Below are positions 1 to 61,470 of a stretch of 64,000 nucleotides of DNA, in pieces. The notes beneath the pieces are model-generated. The model ran no database searches, was not told the DNA's origin, and worked only from the letters and a program-made list of their open reading frames with translations. The number at the start of each line of letters is the position of its first letter. The first letter of the stretch is position 1. Source of the DNA: Amorphochlora amoebiformis (taxonomy: Eukaryota > Cercozoa > Chlorarachniophyceae); assembly GCA_054601695.1 (NCBI GenBank), contig BAAHQB010000100.1:434001-498000 (forward strand), written 5' to 3'. The translations under genes and the position numbers were made by a program.

Positions 1-46
1 ATAATCTTACGCCAAATAGCACATCCACATAATATATATACACGTA

Positions 47-84
<38 letters not shown>

Positions 85-114
85 CTAAATAGAATATATA
101 GAAAACGCGAATAA

Positions 115-160
<46 letters not shown>

Positions 161-197
161 GCACACGTATATGAATATACACACACATATATATATA

Positions 198-270
<73 letters not shown>

Positions 271-291
271 TAATATATAGATCTACATATA

Positions 292-335
<44 letters not shown>

Positions 336-457
336 AATATATATATGTGTAAATTTATATATTTACATATATATATATATATATATGTATATTGTATATT
401 TATATATTTACATATATATACATATGTGTGTGTATATTTATATATTTACATACTTAC

Positions 458-508
<51 letters not shown>

Positions 509-763
509 TATATTGCTACAGCATGTAGAGCTAGCCCGGAACCTATAGATAGTTAACTACGCGGCGGCTGCCTAGACTACCGTTAGTTCCTTATACAAGG
601 TAGCACAATAGCTAGAACCCAGATAATTCTCGGAACCAATACGGTTCCGGAGGAAGTATGGAAGCAAGTATCCGACTATCGCACAAAAGTTGTCATAATC
701 ATTCGTAATAATCCAAACGGACTTTAATCGAACTCTGGACTACCGTCTACTATGCCACTGCAC

Positions 764-806
<43 letters not shown>

Positions 807-1098
807 TTATATTTTTTACGTATATCAGTAAATATATGTGCCAAATATACGTATATATTATATTATATTATATACATATATGTATATATATGATATAAAT
901 GTAATATATACATATATAATATATTGTATAATATAGACAAGTGTGAAGTTGATATGATGAGGTCTGTATATTTTGAAGTAGACACACACACACATATATA
1001 CATATATATATATGTATATATACATATATATATATACATATATATATTATATACAAATATTTTATATGTTGGTATTCATCCGTATCTAACGCTGCTAC
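1..1098. repeat. TA arrays and dispersed-repeat DNA left of gene A exons
   Basis: Positions 1-515 and 765-1060 are mostly (TA)n with TG/CA variants. The island 520-765 is ordinary sequence without a convincing exon. Its right part (about 705-760) shares the block CGAACTCTGGAC with 12038-12092, so it looks like part of a dispersed repeat. Confidence 0.6.
705..760 (+). repeat. Dispersed repeat copy 1
   Basis: The block AATCCAAACGGACTTTAATC followed by GAACTCTGGACT closely matches 12038-12092 (TACAAACGGACTTGAATC then GAACTCTGGACT). Both copies end at a TA array. The element type is unknown. Confidence 0.6.
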
Positions 1099-22501
<21,403 letters not shown>

Positions 22502-22763
22502 AGTGATGTTATGACGGGAAAGTCTATTGGTTCGTTTTCTTATACGATGTTAAGCTTTGCTGGTGGTTGGCGCGGTTCCTCGCAGGCACAGGGAGGCGAT
22601 TCGGTCTAATTCTATCGTCATGGGAGATTCAAACTACCCAAAGTCAACCAACGGTTTCATTCTGGTCCAAAGAAGCGTGTCTTGGGTATTTTACCTACAA
22701 CACTTCCATTCCTAGAAGTATATCACCGTTTCATTTCGATCTTTCCGAAAAGAATTATTCGGC
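22502..22763. promoter_or_regulatory. Shared promoter interval between genes A and B
   Basis: This 262-bp, TA-array-free stretch separates the two divergent start codons (22501 minus, 22764 plus). It must hold both 5' untranslated regions and promoters unless non-coding first exons lie elsewhere. No TATA-like box or named motif stands out. Inferred from position only. Confidence 0.45.
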
Positions 22764-34889
<12,126 letters not shown>

Positions 34890-35279
34890 CCTCTCAATAG
34901 TCTCGAATCCTCGTCACAGTAGCCTCTCTAGAGCCTGACGTTCGAGTAACTTGTTCTAGTAGTTCAGTAAGACTCTTTCTAGTTTTTGACAGCCTTAAGG
35001 TTGCTCATTGGAATTATTCAGGCTTTTGAGTTCCCTAAGTTTTCCGTGATCATCATCATCCAGACTTTTCTCAATAATCAGAATCTAGATATATATGTAC
35101 TAGTAGTAACTTACTACTAGGCTAGAGACTAGATATCTAGTAATGATCATCTAGATATAATTATATTTATGTGATTAACACGAGGCATAAACGAATGTAT
35201 GCATGAAGTGCAAGTTTCCACCATGATCTAGATGATAAACAAATCTTCCAGGACCCAATGCCAATTATTTTGTGTATTA

Positions 35280-35280
<1 letters not shown>
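34890..35280. other. 3' flank of gene B, CTAG-rich
   Basis: Ordinary-composition DNA with many CTAG and ACTAGTAG words and no open exon. It probably holds the 3' untranslated region and terminator of gene B. No polyadenylation signal can be assigned with confidence. Confidence 0.4.
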
Positions 35281-36899
<1,619 letters not shown>

Positions 36900-36900
<1 letters not shown>

Positions 36901-37180
36901 ATATATGTACACACATAATAATATATCAATATGACACAATGATATGTAAACAATAATATGCCAGTTGTATCAATATGATATAATGCTATGGACACAGCAA
37001 TGAGGTAGATATATCCATATGATACAATATCAAGTACATGTGATGCGAATATATCAATACAATAATACGTGATGCGCCCGATATACAAATGCAATAATAA
37101 TACTTAGAACATCATGAATTTACGACGCATCATACTAAGAAATAAAAAAAAAACAAAAAAAACTAAAAGTGAAAAAGAAA
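36900..37180. other. Gene-free A+T-rich stretch
   Basis: Several loose copies of TATCAATATGA/TACAATA words, then an A-rich run with scattered C (37140-37185) that abuts the 5S-like fragment. No coding signal. Confidence 0.5.
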
Positions 37181-37184
37181 CAAA

Positions 37185-37253
37185 ATGACGCTTAACATCC
37201 GAGTTCGGCAGGAATCAAATGTATTAGCCGTGGTATGGTGGTATCCGATTCCC
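37185..37253 (-). pseudogene. 5' half of a 5S rRNA gene, truncated
   Basis: On the minus strand the sequence holds ACCACCATACCACGGC and then CGAACTCGGATGTTAAGCGTC, at the spacing of the 5' half of eukaryotic 5S rRNA. After about 68 nt the match stops and a T-rich run begins, so the 3' half with the C-box promoter element is missing. It is best read as a truncated 5S copy or a 5S-headed retroposon fragment. Confidence 0.7.
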
Positions 37254-38440
37254 TTGAGTAAAATATTCTAACCTACTCATCAAAAATTTTACCTTAACGC
37301 TTAAATCACACGCACCACCCGACAGATATAACAAGCCTTCCACTCTATACACGAAATACTCGAAGCTTTGAAATCGACAATCGTAATCTGAGTGCTATAT
37401 CCCGGCCCATGTGACGACATCTAGAGTATAGCTCCAGCAACGGTACAGTGTACACCCTTCGGCCTGGGGAGGGGTGGAAAAGTGTTTTGCTTCCAAGTCA
37501 TATGTGATCGACTATACAGGGGACTCTTGGGGTAAAAATTGTACACATACACATTTCGAGTTTAATTTTGCGACTAGTCGTTCATTAAATCTCTACTAGT
37601 TAAATACAGCGGTGATTACAGGAGGTAAATGAGGGGGGTGGAATAGGATAAGGTAAAGGAGAACGGAGAGTGAGAGCTCGGTGCCGCCTCCCAGCGACTG
37701 CAGCCCAAAGCCCCACGTGTACCCTTGGAGGCGAGGTGTGGTCCCAAATGGAATTTCTAAAAAGTTCTAAGTACACGATTTCCAATCATATTCGGCTACG
37801 GTATCAAGGATAAAGCACCATGAGCAGCTTAAAGTTTGCTCCAAAAGTCCTGTTTAGCCCGTACCGGACTATCCCCAATCCGTCGAGTTTTTCCATCCGA
37901 CAGGAAGTGCGGATTCTACAACCTCCCCCCCGGAAGTATTCTTCAACTGGCATCATGTGTGATAATATTTAAACTTTTTCAGGAAGTATGAGGCTTCAAA
38001 TATTAGTATCTATCTTACCCTGTCGATATTTCGGTGACCCCCACATCCTAGGGGGTCCGGCGCCATGTTTCCGGGATTCCAGTCGAAATCCCAGGTTGGA
38101 GCTGATGGAGATGATCTCCTGAAATATCCAACGAAATCTTTGCTCGATTATGGTAATTTCGCCGGAAAACGTAAAATGGGGCACGTGCCTATATTATCCG
38201 ACACGTCTCAGCCTCATCTGGGGGTTCAGAGGGGGAATACAACGTTTAAGGGTATGGATATTCGAAGAGAGAGAAGTCCGTAGCCAGCGATATCCTCCCC
38301 CCCCTCCCCTCTGTACTCTCTTTATCTTCTCCCCGCCTCAAATCTCGCTCTCTCCATGTTTCCCTCTCTTCGGGCAGTAGAAGTCATCGTGATGATGAAA
38401 ATTTAACTTGTGACTATCATGTGTGGCATTTGCGCGTGAC
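37254..38440. other. Unique sequence without a convincing gene
   Basis: About 1.2 kb of ordinary composition. Short open frames exist on both strands (37600-37785 minus, 38065-38283 plus), but none has a recognisable motif or joins to a neighbour with matching splice phase. A lone exon or decayed gene cannot be excluded. Confidence 0.3.
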
Positions 38441-38478
38441 ATTTGGTTGATTATGAATTTGTAAGATAAATATATGTA

Positions 38479-38515
<37 letters not shown>

Positions 38516-38528
38516 GTATATAATATGT

Positions 38529-38571
<43 letters not shown>

Positions 38572-38587
38572 TGTGTGTATGTAATAT

Positions 38588-38664
<77 letters not shown>

Positions 38665-38737
38665 TATTACTGTGTTAATATTATACATATGTACATTCGA
38701 ATATGTGCATACATATAGTAACCATGACATAGATACA

Positions 38738-38776
<39 letters not shown>

Positions 38777-38814
38777 ATAAAAATATATATGGGACCCTAC
38801 CTATATTGTTATTA

Positions 38815-38936
38815 TCATTACAATTATTATTATTATTATTACTATCATTATTATTAGTAATTTATTACCATTCTTATTATTATTATTTTTATTATTATAT
38901 TATTACTATTATTATTATTATTATTATTATTATAGA
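38815..38936 (+). repeat. (ATT)n-type trinucleotide tract
   Basis: Runs of TTATTATTATTATTACTATC and similar words in both T-rich and A-rich phases. Flanked by TA arrays. Confidence 0.9.
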
Positions 38937-39099
38937 ATGATTATTGTATATATATTATATATATAATATATATAACATGTGCAATATATATGTGTATGTG
39001 TATATATATGTATATATGTATGTGTATATATTTGTATATATTGCATATAGCATGCTTCATCCGAACGTGGGTATCGCATGCCTTATATTATATATGTAA

Positions 39100-39150
<51 letters not shown>

Positions 39151-39214
39151 CATATATATATATTCATTTCAATCTATACTAGTGAAATGGAAAAAAAACC
39201 ATACAAAACGAATT

Positions 39215-39259
<45 letters not shown>

Positions 39260-39262
39260 TAT

Positions 39263-39310
<48 letters not shown>

Positions 39311-39432
39311 ATATTATATATATGTATATACATATATATATATATATATCATTTATAAATATGTATCATGATTGCATGGATGATGAGTTTATATATGCAT
39401 GTATATATCTATAATATTATATATGTATAATA

Positions 39433-39493
<61 letters not shown>

Positions 39494-39987
39494 TTTATAC
39501 ATATGTATATAAAATTCACTAAAGCCAAACCTTTCATTTTCAGATATGTATACACACATATATTTTCGCGTTTGGAAGCAACGAACCAGAAACAAAAGAG
39601 TCACGACATATGTAATTATTATACTATATCCACCGAATTTAAATTAAAGATGCTGCGGTATCACCGGCGCACATCATGGTATACTTATGCCGTGGCCACA
39701 TACTAGACATAATATACTAGTATATATAAAAACACACACATACACATACATATCTAGATATATATATATATATATATATTATATATCCTGTAACTAGTAT
39801 ATGTACATGTTAATATTAACATTAATAGTATTGCTAAACTAGGTTCAGACGAATTAAGGTAAAATTTCACTAATCATGCATCATGAAGCCTCAGCTTGCG
39901 ACTGATTTTCCGTATTGCTCGACATAGCCATGTACATGTAGGCGTCGTTAGGATAGTAAAACCTGGTATCGACATATGTGCATTACA

Positions 39988-40555
<568 letters not shown>

Positions 40556-40807
40556 TAAGAAATATTGTACGAAATTGAGAGAAAAGGGGTAAAGGAGGGA
40601 GGGTGGAATAGGCAGGGAAAGAGACGTAAAAAAAAAAAGGAGGGATGCCTGTTCGTAGAAAGACGAAAAGTAAAGAGAATAGGACAAGAGAAAGGAAAGG
40701 CATCAGAAAGATATTCGGTACCCATCATTAGCAAGTCCATATGCTTCCGAGTTCGTCTTGCTCTCGGTCTGTCTCCTGTTGTAATTCATGTCGCGCCATC
40801 TGGAAAA

Positions 40808-41616
40808 TCAAAATATTTCTTCATATGGATGTACGTGAACAAAGATGTCTCGGGGAGAGCAAAGGGGAAGTTTGGGTAGCTTGTTTGCGAGTAAGATGTT
40901 GGTACGTGCGTACTGAGTTCGGCTGTTGTGAGATTCGCGCGCGAATGTCACGTAGTCGTGCTCGTTTCCATTGCGTAGTGCACTTTTCTCATACACACCC
41001 CCCATCTTCCGGAGAGGCTCTGGAAGCACATGCTTGAGTGTCAAGATACGTTTCGGCAAGAAATTCACGAAAAATCACCTTCTCTTCCCCAGGACGTGGG
41101 AGCAACCCCCCAGCCCTCTGATCCCTCTCCCCATCCGGTAGTGGAGAGGAGAACGCCGAACACGATTATCACAATCATGGGAAGGCACACCCACATCCAG
41201 CGCTTCCAGGCGTTGTCATCTCGCTTTGTGTCTTCATCATCATCTTCATCGTCACCGTCACCGCCCCCCTCGTCATCTGGACCTGCTTCGTTGGGAGGAA
41301 TTCCGGCCCCAGCCGACCCCAGCACCGATGTCGGAGAGACAGTGGCCGTTGCGTTTGTTGGAGGGAAAGTAGGGAATTCGGTTGGTTTTGGAGAGTTTGT
41401 TGGGAAATTCGTCGGCAATCGAGGGGTGGGATTGAGTGTAGGGTATGGGGTGGGACGGGGAGATGGGTAAGTAGTGGGATGTTTGGTGACGTAGTTGTGT
41501 GGATGCCTGTCGTCCTCTGCGCTTGCGGCTTCCACAAACAATGTGCTCGTCCATGAAGTGGAAAAATGCAAGAAAACGATGAATATGGCTCTCGATATTG
41601 TCCCATACCACCTCAT
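40808..41616 (-). CDS. Gene D: single-pass membrane protein with PT-rich, acidic ectodomain
   Basis: Two exons (41616-41079, 41019-40808) encode 249 residues. The first ATG after an in-frame stop begins MRWYGTISRAIFIVFLHF, a signal peptide or anchor, with a possible cleavage at ASA|EDD. A PT-rich tract follows (PTTYPSPRPTPYPTLNPTP, PTNFPTNSPKPTEFPTFP), then a Gly/Asp/Glu run, a basic WKRW, and a membrane span (WVCLPMIVIIVFGVLL). The cytoplasmic tail has about 90 residues. The PT linkers are the same style as in gene A, which suggests a shared extracellular matrix or wall context. No enzyme domain is seen. It is divergent from gene C. The second exon (EPLRKMGGVYEKSAL...) is supported only by phase and an open frame. 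Confidence 0.65.
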
Positions 41617-42148
41617 GGGACGTTCGGCCGCCTACAACGGGCCGGCCGCCACAGTCGGACACGTGTTGTCTGAGATTCCTAGAGACTTTCCAGAGACCGG
41701 TTGGAAATAGAACCGAAGGGATTCACAGGGATTCGCGATTTTTGGAACCTCCCCAGAGACTCTCTGCATTTTACCAAGTCTGGCGAACGCTTGGGGCGGC
41801 ACCAGGTGCGCAAGTTAGCCAAGTAGCGGCGCCCCGCGTGGAAGTTATTAAATCCTGACCCTTGTGTTACGAAGGTTTATCGCCATGCAAGGTTGCGGGT
41901 TCCAGATTGCAGGCTTGAATCCCGATATGAAGCCTTCGGGGCGGTGGTACGATCTCGAAGTGTGTACAGAGAAGTCCGATGGGACGTTCAGGTGCGCCGA
42001 AACAATTTAAGGAGTGCGTGGGTGACTATTACTACGACTTAATCTCATGTATACAATCACAGCGTGAAGGTGGCAGTCACGGAGGCTTCTAAGAAGGTGA
42101 AATCTGTGGAATTTGGCTGACGTATGACGTATAAAGCTGACATTCACC
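41617..42148. promoter_or_regulatory. Shared promoter interval between genes D and C
   Basis: This 532-bp stretch lies between divergent start codons and has no TA array. It also holds an open segment from an ATG at 41884 to a possible GTGCGC donor at about 41991. That segment could be a 5' leader exon but does not join in phase to gene C. Confidence 0.4.
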
Positions 42149-42822
42149 ATGCACCAGGCGGGTATGGCAGGAGAAGAGGCAGATGGTGTGCAGCCTTCGT
42201 TCATAAGAAGGATTCCGGTGAAAATTTAGGGCTTGGAAATAGTTATTTGGTAAATACGTGCACAAATCTTGACGAATCTCAACGTGCTTAGGTTGAACAG
42301 GAGGAATCGAACGTAGGGTTGGATCCTGGGCTTGCTGTTTCGGCTACAATTAAAGAGGAATCAGAATTATCCAGTTTCCCCAAAATCGACACGGACGCGA
42401 AGGAACCACCAGAAGCGAATGGGGTATGGGGCTTTATGCATCTTTGGATTCAATCTAATTCACGAATCCCGCCAGTATCAGGAGCTACATTCTCCAGAGG
42501 ATACAACGGCAACCCCCACAATGGGTATCGAGGAAGTCAAAGCTCCACTTTTGCAGCCGATATCGAACGGGGATACACATGACACGGAGGAAAAGGATGC
42601 CCCTGAGGAGGAGGACATCAAAGAGATGTATGACTGACTCGCAAAGCATTTGTTCAGCTAATGATGGTCTGATTGTACAGCAAAGAGGATAGTAAAGTCA
42701 CGGATGACCTCTACCAACTATCCAAGGAGGATCTCATCCGAAGGTAGGACGTACATATTGTAAATCTGCGCTTAGTATATTATGAGACTAATATTCGATA
42801 TGTATACTCACAAATATAATAC

Positions 42823-42893
<71 letters not shown>

Positions 42894-43020
42894 ATATTAT
42901 ATATACATATATATACATATATATATGTATGTATGTATATAATATATAAACATATGTATACATCTAGATAGATAGTTACAGATTATCAACACAATACATA
43001 TGTACATACATACATATATG

Positions 43021-43054
<34 letters not shown>

Positions 43055-43375
43055 ATAATTTATATAGTATGTATTATAAATGCATATAATATATATATAT
43101 ATATATTTCACGTAAATTCCTCCAGACTCACGATCGCCGTCGAGGAAAAACAAGCCGCTGTCCGTCGAGCGACAAAAGCGGGTAAGATTTTCCAGCCAGC
43201 ATAGGAATCTAATCTCATAATTGCATCAAACCAGAGGGTACAATTCGAAAATGGGAGAAGGGTGTCCGCCAAATTCTGAATTGTATCATCCTGAGCCCGG
43301 TGATGAACCACTTTTACCGACAAAAACTTACGAAGACGCTGGAATCGGTCTTTCTGGCTGTTGATTCGGTAATAT

Positions 43376-43434
<59 letters not shown>

Positions 43435-43561
43435 TATATGTATGTATGTATATAATATATATTTATATATATAATATATATATATATATATAATATATAT
43501 ATATATATATGTATATTTACATTATATATATAGTACATATATTTATGTATGTATATAAATG

Positions 43562-43607
<46 letters not shown>

Positions 43608-44381
43608 CATACGAATATATTTTTATTTATTATTATCCCCATTATTACAATCACATTATAGTCAACTAGTCTAGTCTTCTCATTTTATTAATATTATTCC
43701 TATCATTATCATTAATGTATTTTTTCCACTCTTTATATATGTACTTTTTATTTCTTATGCTTTATTATCAATCACTCTTACTAATTATTATTTCTAAAAA
43801 AAAAAATTAACAACAATAGCAATTATTTCTTCACCACTAATACAATTACGTAACTTACGTTACGTACGCATGAGCGTGGAAATACTACACTCTGTAGAGG
43901 AATATATGTAATAAATCTATAACACAGATATCAAACGTCCTTTACATCAACTGTAGCTTTCCGTCTATAGAAGCCGAATTTCCCCAGGTGGAACTCCAGG
44001 TGAGCTCATAACCTCTACACGTGGCTCTAATCTCCACTAACGTTACCAACACACATGCGCGTTACCTCTCTAACAGGTTTTCGTAATCTCCACTAACACG
44101 CGCTGATCAAAACTAACACATGCTCGTGATACTCATTAACTCATGCCCGTAATATTCACTAACACGCCCGTAACTTCCATTAAGACATGCTCGTAAGCTC
44201 CATATTGACTCGTGTTAGAGATTCGATATTGTTGATAGGCTAAGTTCTGTTTTTTTAATAGGACTGGCACGACTTATCTAACAGCTTGTGGAAGGTCAAG
44301 TGGTCTCCCTCCTGGCATATCACGGTTGAGTTTGCTTAATTGTGTGTGGATATCTATGGGTGTAAACATGTAATAATTCTG

Positions 44382-44419
<38 letters not shown>

Positions 44420-44435
44420 CTATATATTAATATAT

Positions 44436-44483
<48 letters not shown>

Positions 44484-44627
44484 GTGTATATATGTATGTA
44501 TAATATATATACATGCATGAGTACACACATGTACATATCCGGATGTCTCAACTACTAATGTCCCTATATCCGGATATGTACATGTGTGTACTCATGCATA
44601 TATATGTGTTATATATATATTTATATA

Positions 44628-44663
<36 letters not shown>

Positions 44664-44750
44664 GATATGTGCATGAGTACACACATGTACATATCTGGAT
44701 GTCTCAACTATTAATGTCCCTATATTCGGATATGTACATGTGTGTACTCA

Positions 44751-44818
<68 letters not shown>

Positions 44819-45878
44819 ATATATATATATCTGCATGAGGACACACATGTACATATCCGGACGTCTCAACTATCAATGTCACTATAACCCAGGCTCGTGT
44901 CGAGGGTTCCCACTACCTATCCTTCACCCTCAACATCGAAATTCACAAGTTAAAAGTCAACGGCATGTTCATTCTCAGCTGTGCCAAAGGTACAAAAATA
45001 GGGTGCATTCACTGTCATTCCCCTCTCGCGTGTCATTCCATTTTCTTGATTTCTTAGCATTTTCCTCAGTCTCCCACAACCCAAACCGTTTCGATCTCTT
45101 CCCTCCCTCCAAACTCCCCCCAACTCTCACATCCCCAGGTGATCCGTTCTTGATCTAAAATGTATATTTTTCAGACCTCAGTTCTGTTGCTATTTGCTTT
45201 CCTGAGATGCCTTCTGTTTCTCTACAAATCGATACCACCATCGCCCTGGGAATCCTGCCCATTCCTTTGAGCATAATGCAGGTATTCTGATTGTTTGTGG
45301 TTGCGAAGGGGAGGTCGTAGATCGGAATGCTTTTCTATCGCGTTGTGTGTTGCCTGTTGCGATATACATACCAAAACATGTATATATATATATATATATA
45401 TATATATGAATATATTTGTGTAATATTTATGGATTTAGATAGTGTATATGTGTAGATATCGATATATCTATATACACATATGTACACACGCGTTTATATG
45501 CGTGTATGGTGATTTGCATGCAGAAGAGATTAAATCCACACTTTTCACCTGTTAAATCTTAGCAAAGCATCGCGTCGCGAGTTAAGGAGGCGTTCTTAGG
45601 CTGGCTTAAGAGGAGGTATTTGCATCTTACCCATTCACATTGCCAGCTAAAGCTTTACCCTCTATATCAGCCTGGTCCATCCGAATACAATGGCATTTCC
45701 CTGTCTCAGACACAATTCCCAAGTCACGGAGGAAACGGTAATTTGCTTTCACATCTAGATATCCTCTCTATCCTATTCACCAGATTAACGCCTTCGCTAT
45801 TTGTTGCGATTGCCTGGTCAGATGCTTGAGGAAGCGAAAGCCGCTGCGGATCTAGCTCTTCGGGGATTTTTGAAATAA
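42149..45878 (+). CDS. Gene C: SMP/TULIP-like lipid-binding domain protein
   Basis: Thirteen exons encode 358 residues: 42149-42217, 42292-42423, 42482-42627, 42681-42743, 43126-43181, 43235-43368, 43928-43999, 44262-44324, 44893-44989, 45175-45281, 45563-45615, 45710-45737 and 45822-45878. All phases agree. The start is [10 protein letters not shown] (an in-frame ATG at 42164 is an alternative). Residues 1-135 are acidic and disordered, and 125-155 are helical ([19 protein letters not shown]). From about 157 on the pattern fits SMP domains of tethering lipid-transfer proteins: a long helix, [40 protein letters not shown], and an amphipathic end helix. There is no membrane span, C2 domain or signal peptide, unlike E-Syts. 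A role at membrane contact sites is inferred. It converges with gene F. Confidence 0.75.
44513..44599. repeat. Perfect 32-bp inverted repeat, copy 1
   Basis: Arms 44513-44544 and 44568-44599 are exact reverse complements (ATGCATGAGTACACACATGT onward) around a 23-nt loop. Located in the gene C intron upstream of the exon at 44893. Confidence 0.9.
44668..44754. repeat. Inverted repeat, copy 2
   Basis: Nearly the same hairpin as 44513-44599, with paired changes in the arms (CTGGAT / ATTCGG). It keeps the loop GTCTCAACTATTAATGTCCC. TA arrays separate the copies. Confidence 0.88.
44831..44892 (+). repeat. Half-copy of the hairpin unit that ends in a splice acceptor
   Basis: Left arm and loop only (CTGCATGAGGACACACATGT, then GTCTCAACTATCAATGTCAC). 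It runs directly into the ATAACCCAG acceptor of the gene C exon at 44893. The upstream hairpins therefore look derived from this intron end. Confidence 0.8.
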
Positions 45879-46911
45879 GGAACCTAGAGAATAGCTGGGC
45901 GGCTAGACTTAGAGATACGGAAATAATGCAATGCGAGCTAGAAGCATGCATGAGTCGTAAGTTTATCTAGTATGTCAAATATAATAAATCGGATGAGTTA
46001 AAATTGAGCTAGTTGCTAGACTGAGTACCATCTATAGACTCTATAGGCTAGAGAGGTAATACACCTAGAAATGTGTGCATTTAAAGGCAATTGTAGTAAC
46101 TTCTAGAACTTCTGACTATGCTGTCAACCACATATCATACACACAGCTAGACAGTATCACGCACTGATGTATGTTTCGTGTACGCTATCTGTCTAGTCTG
46201 TTGATGGTTTCCAAGTACAACGCACCGAAAGTTTTTACTACGCACTCGTCTAGTTAGGCAAATTTGTACTTGATTTCTCATTATAGTCTAAGAGTCACAC
46301 GGTTATACACAATAGTCATGATAATCTCCAGAGCATACTCGCATTGCCATTGAAGATTCACGGGCTGGCACCGGGCACTACATATACTAGATATACTACA
46401 TATAGTATAGACATTACTTAGTGCCATACCGCTATGTATCGAAGCCCGACAGATAAAGTAATTGGTATTTGCTAATTGGTATTTGCTTTAAACTCTACGC
46501 TAGCAGTCTGATCCAAACTTTGCGACGAGATCAGTCGTCCCCTCGTTGCTGCAATTTGGCTTCCTGTCCAAGCTCATCCCTCCACGCCTCTCGAGCTGTC
46601 AAATCATTGGTCTAGTTACTGGGTTTGAACAAATTAAATTTTTGACGTGTGGTGTAGTTAGAAGTCTAGGGTTAACCAGCCTTGAAGCACGATTGAATCT
46701 GGGTAGCCCTAAGCTTGAACTCTTCTTCTGTTTCTGTCTGGTCTGCGGTCTTTTTATCCTCAGGGGGAACGAGGGGGTAGATGCGCTCGTAACTGGTAAA
46801 ATGATGTGCATGTAAATATATGTAAATATATATATATATTTATATATATATATATATATATATTAATATATCTGATATATACATATATATATATATATAT
46901 TAATATATCTG

Positions 46912-46979
<68 letters not shown>

Positions 46980-47014
46980 GTGTACTGTACACACGTATGT
47001 AATATGTGTACTGT

Positions 47015-47078
<64 letters not shown>

Positions 47079-47090
47079 CATATATACAGT

Positions 47091-47135
<45 letters not shown>

Positions 47136-47189
47136 ACACAACATATATATTATATAAATATATATATAACACACACACACACGCATATA

Positions 47190-47220
<31 letters not shown>

Positions 47221-47332
47221 TATATACAGGTACACACATGTGTTAAATTTTTACATGTACACATAAAATTGTAAATATCTACTGGAAGCTATGGAGTAAC
47301 AAGTATATTACATCCTTACAATATATACATAC

Positions 47333-47367
<35 letters not shown>

Positions 47368-47438
47368 ATATATATATATACATACATATCACACATACAT
47401 ATATATACATACATATACATATTGTATACATATACATA

Positions 47439-47484
<46 letters not shown>

Positions 47485-47744
47485 AATTATATTATATGTA
47501 TATATATGTGTGTGAATATTTAGTATATGTATGTATATGTATAGATGAATATGAATGCATGTATATTGTATACACTATTAGAACATATATGAATTGCATT
47601 TACATATGTAAAATACATATGAACATATATGTAGTTGTACATTATGCATGTAATAGTAATATTTTACATACAATATATCTACACACATATACGTAGTCAT
47701 GTATATGCATACACTTAATATAATATTCATATATATACATACAT

Positions 47745-47778
<34 letters not shown>

Positions 47779-47960
47779 GTGTATATGTACGAATATACAT
47801 ATATAAATGTATACATTATATTTTACATACCTATATATAAATAAATACATACATATATGTATATATATATATATATTGTATATATTTATATATGTAAGTA
47901 TATGTTATTGAACAATGTACACGTACTTAGCAATGCAATTATATTATATACAACGTAAAT
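45879..47960. other. Region between the converging ends of genes C and F
   Basis: Positions 45879-46500 are CTAG-rich ordinary DNA. Positions 46500-46815 hold short open frames, including a minus-strand REAWRDELGQEAKLQQ stretch that could be an extra gene F exon but does not fit the phase. Positions 46815-47940 are TA and CA/TG arrays. No independent gene is recognised. Confidence 0.4.
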
Positions 47961-61393
<13,433 letters not shown>

Positions 61394-61470
61394 TAGAGCC
61401 CCAATGATGAGTCTTTGGGAAGTGAGCCACAAGAGATTCAGTGGGTTCCGTGGGTTCCGTGCTTTCCGCG
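61394..61470. promoter_or_regulatory. Very short shared promoter interval between genes F and G
   Basis: Only 77 bp separate the divergent ATGs of gene F (61393, minus) and gene G (61471, plus). The stretch has a direct repeat GGGTTCCGT. Transcription of each gene probably starts within the other's 5' region, or the leader sequences are minimal. Confidence 0.45.

Noticed and set aside
85-548. Long Tyr-Ile open frames on both strands here and throughout the window
   Set aside because: They are translations of (TA)n microsatellites, open in several frames at once, with no protein-like composition.
37600-38283. Small genes on either strand
   Set aside because: Frames are short, lack motifs and have no splice partners. 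Noted only as unresolved sequence.
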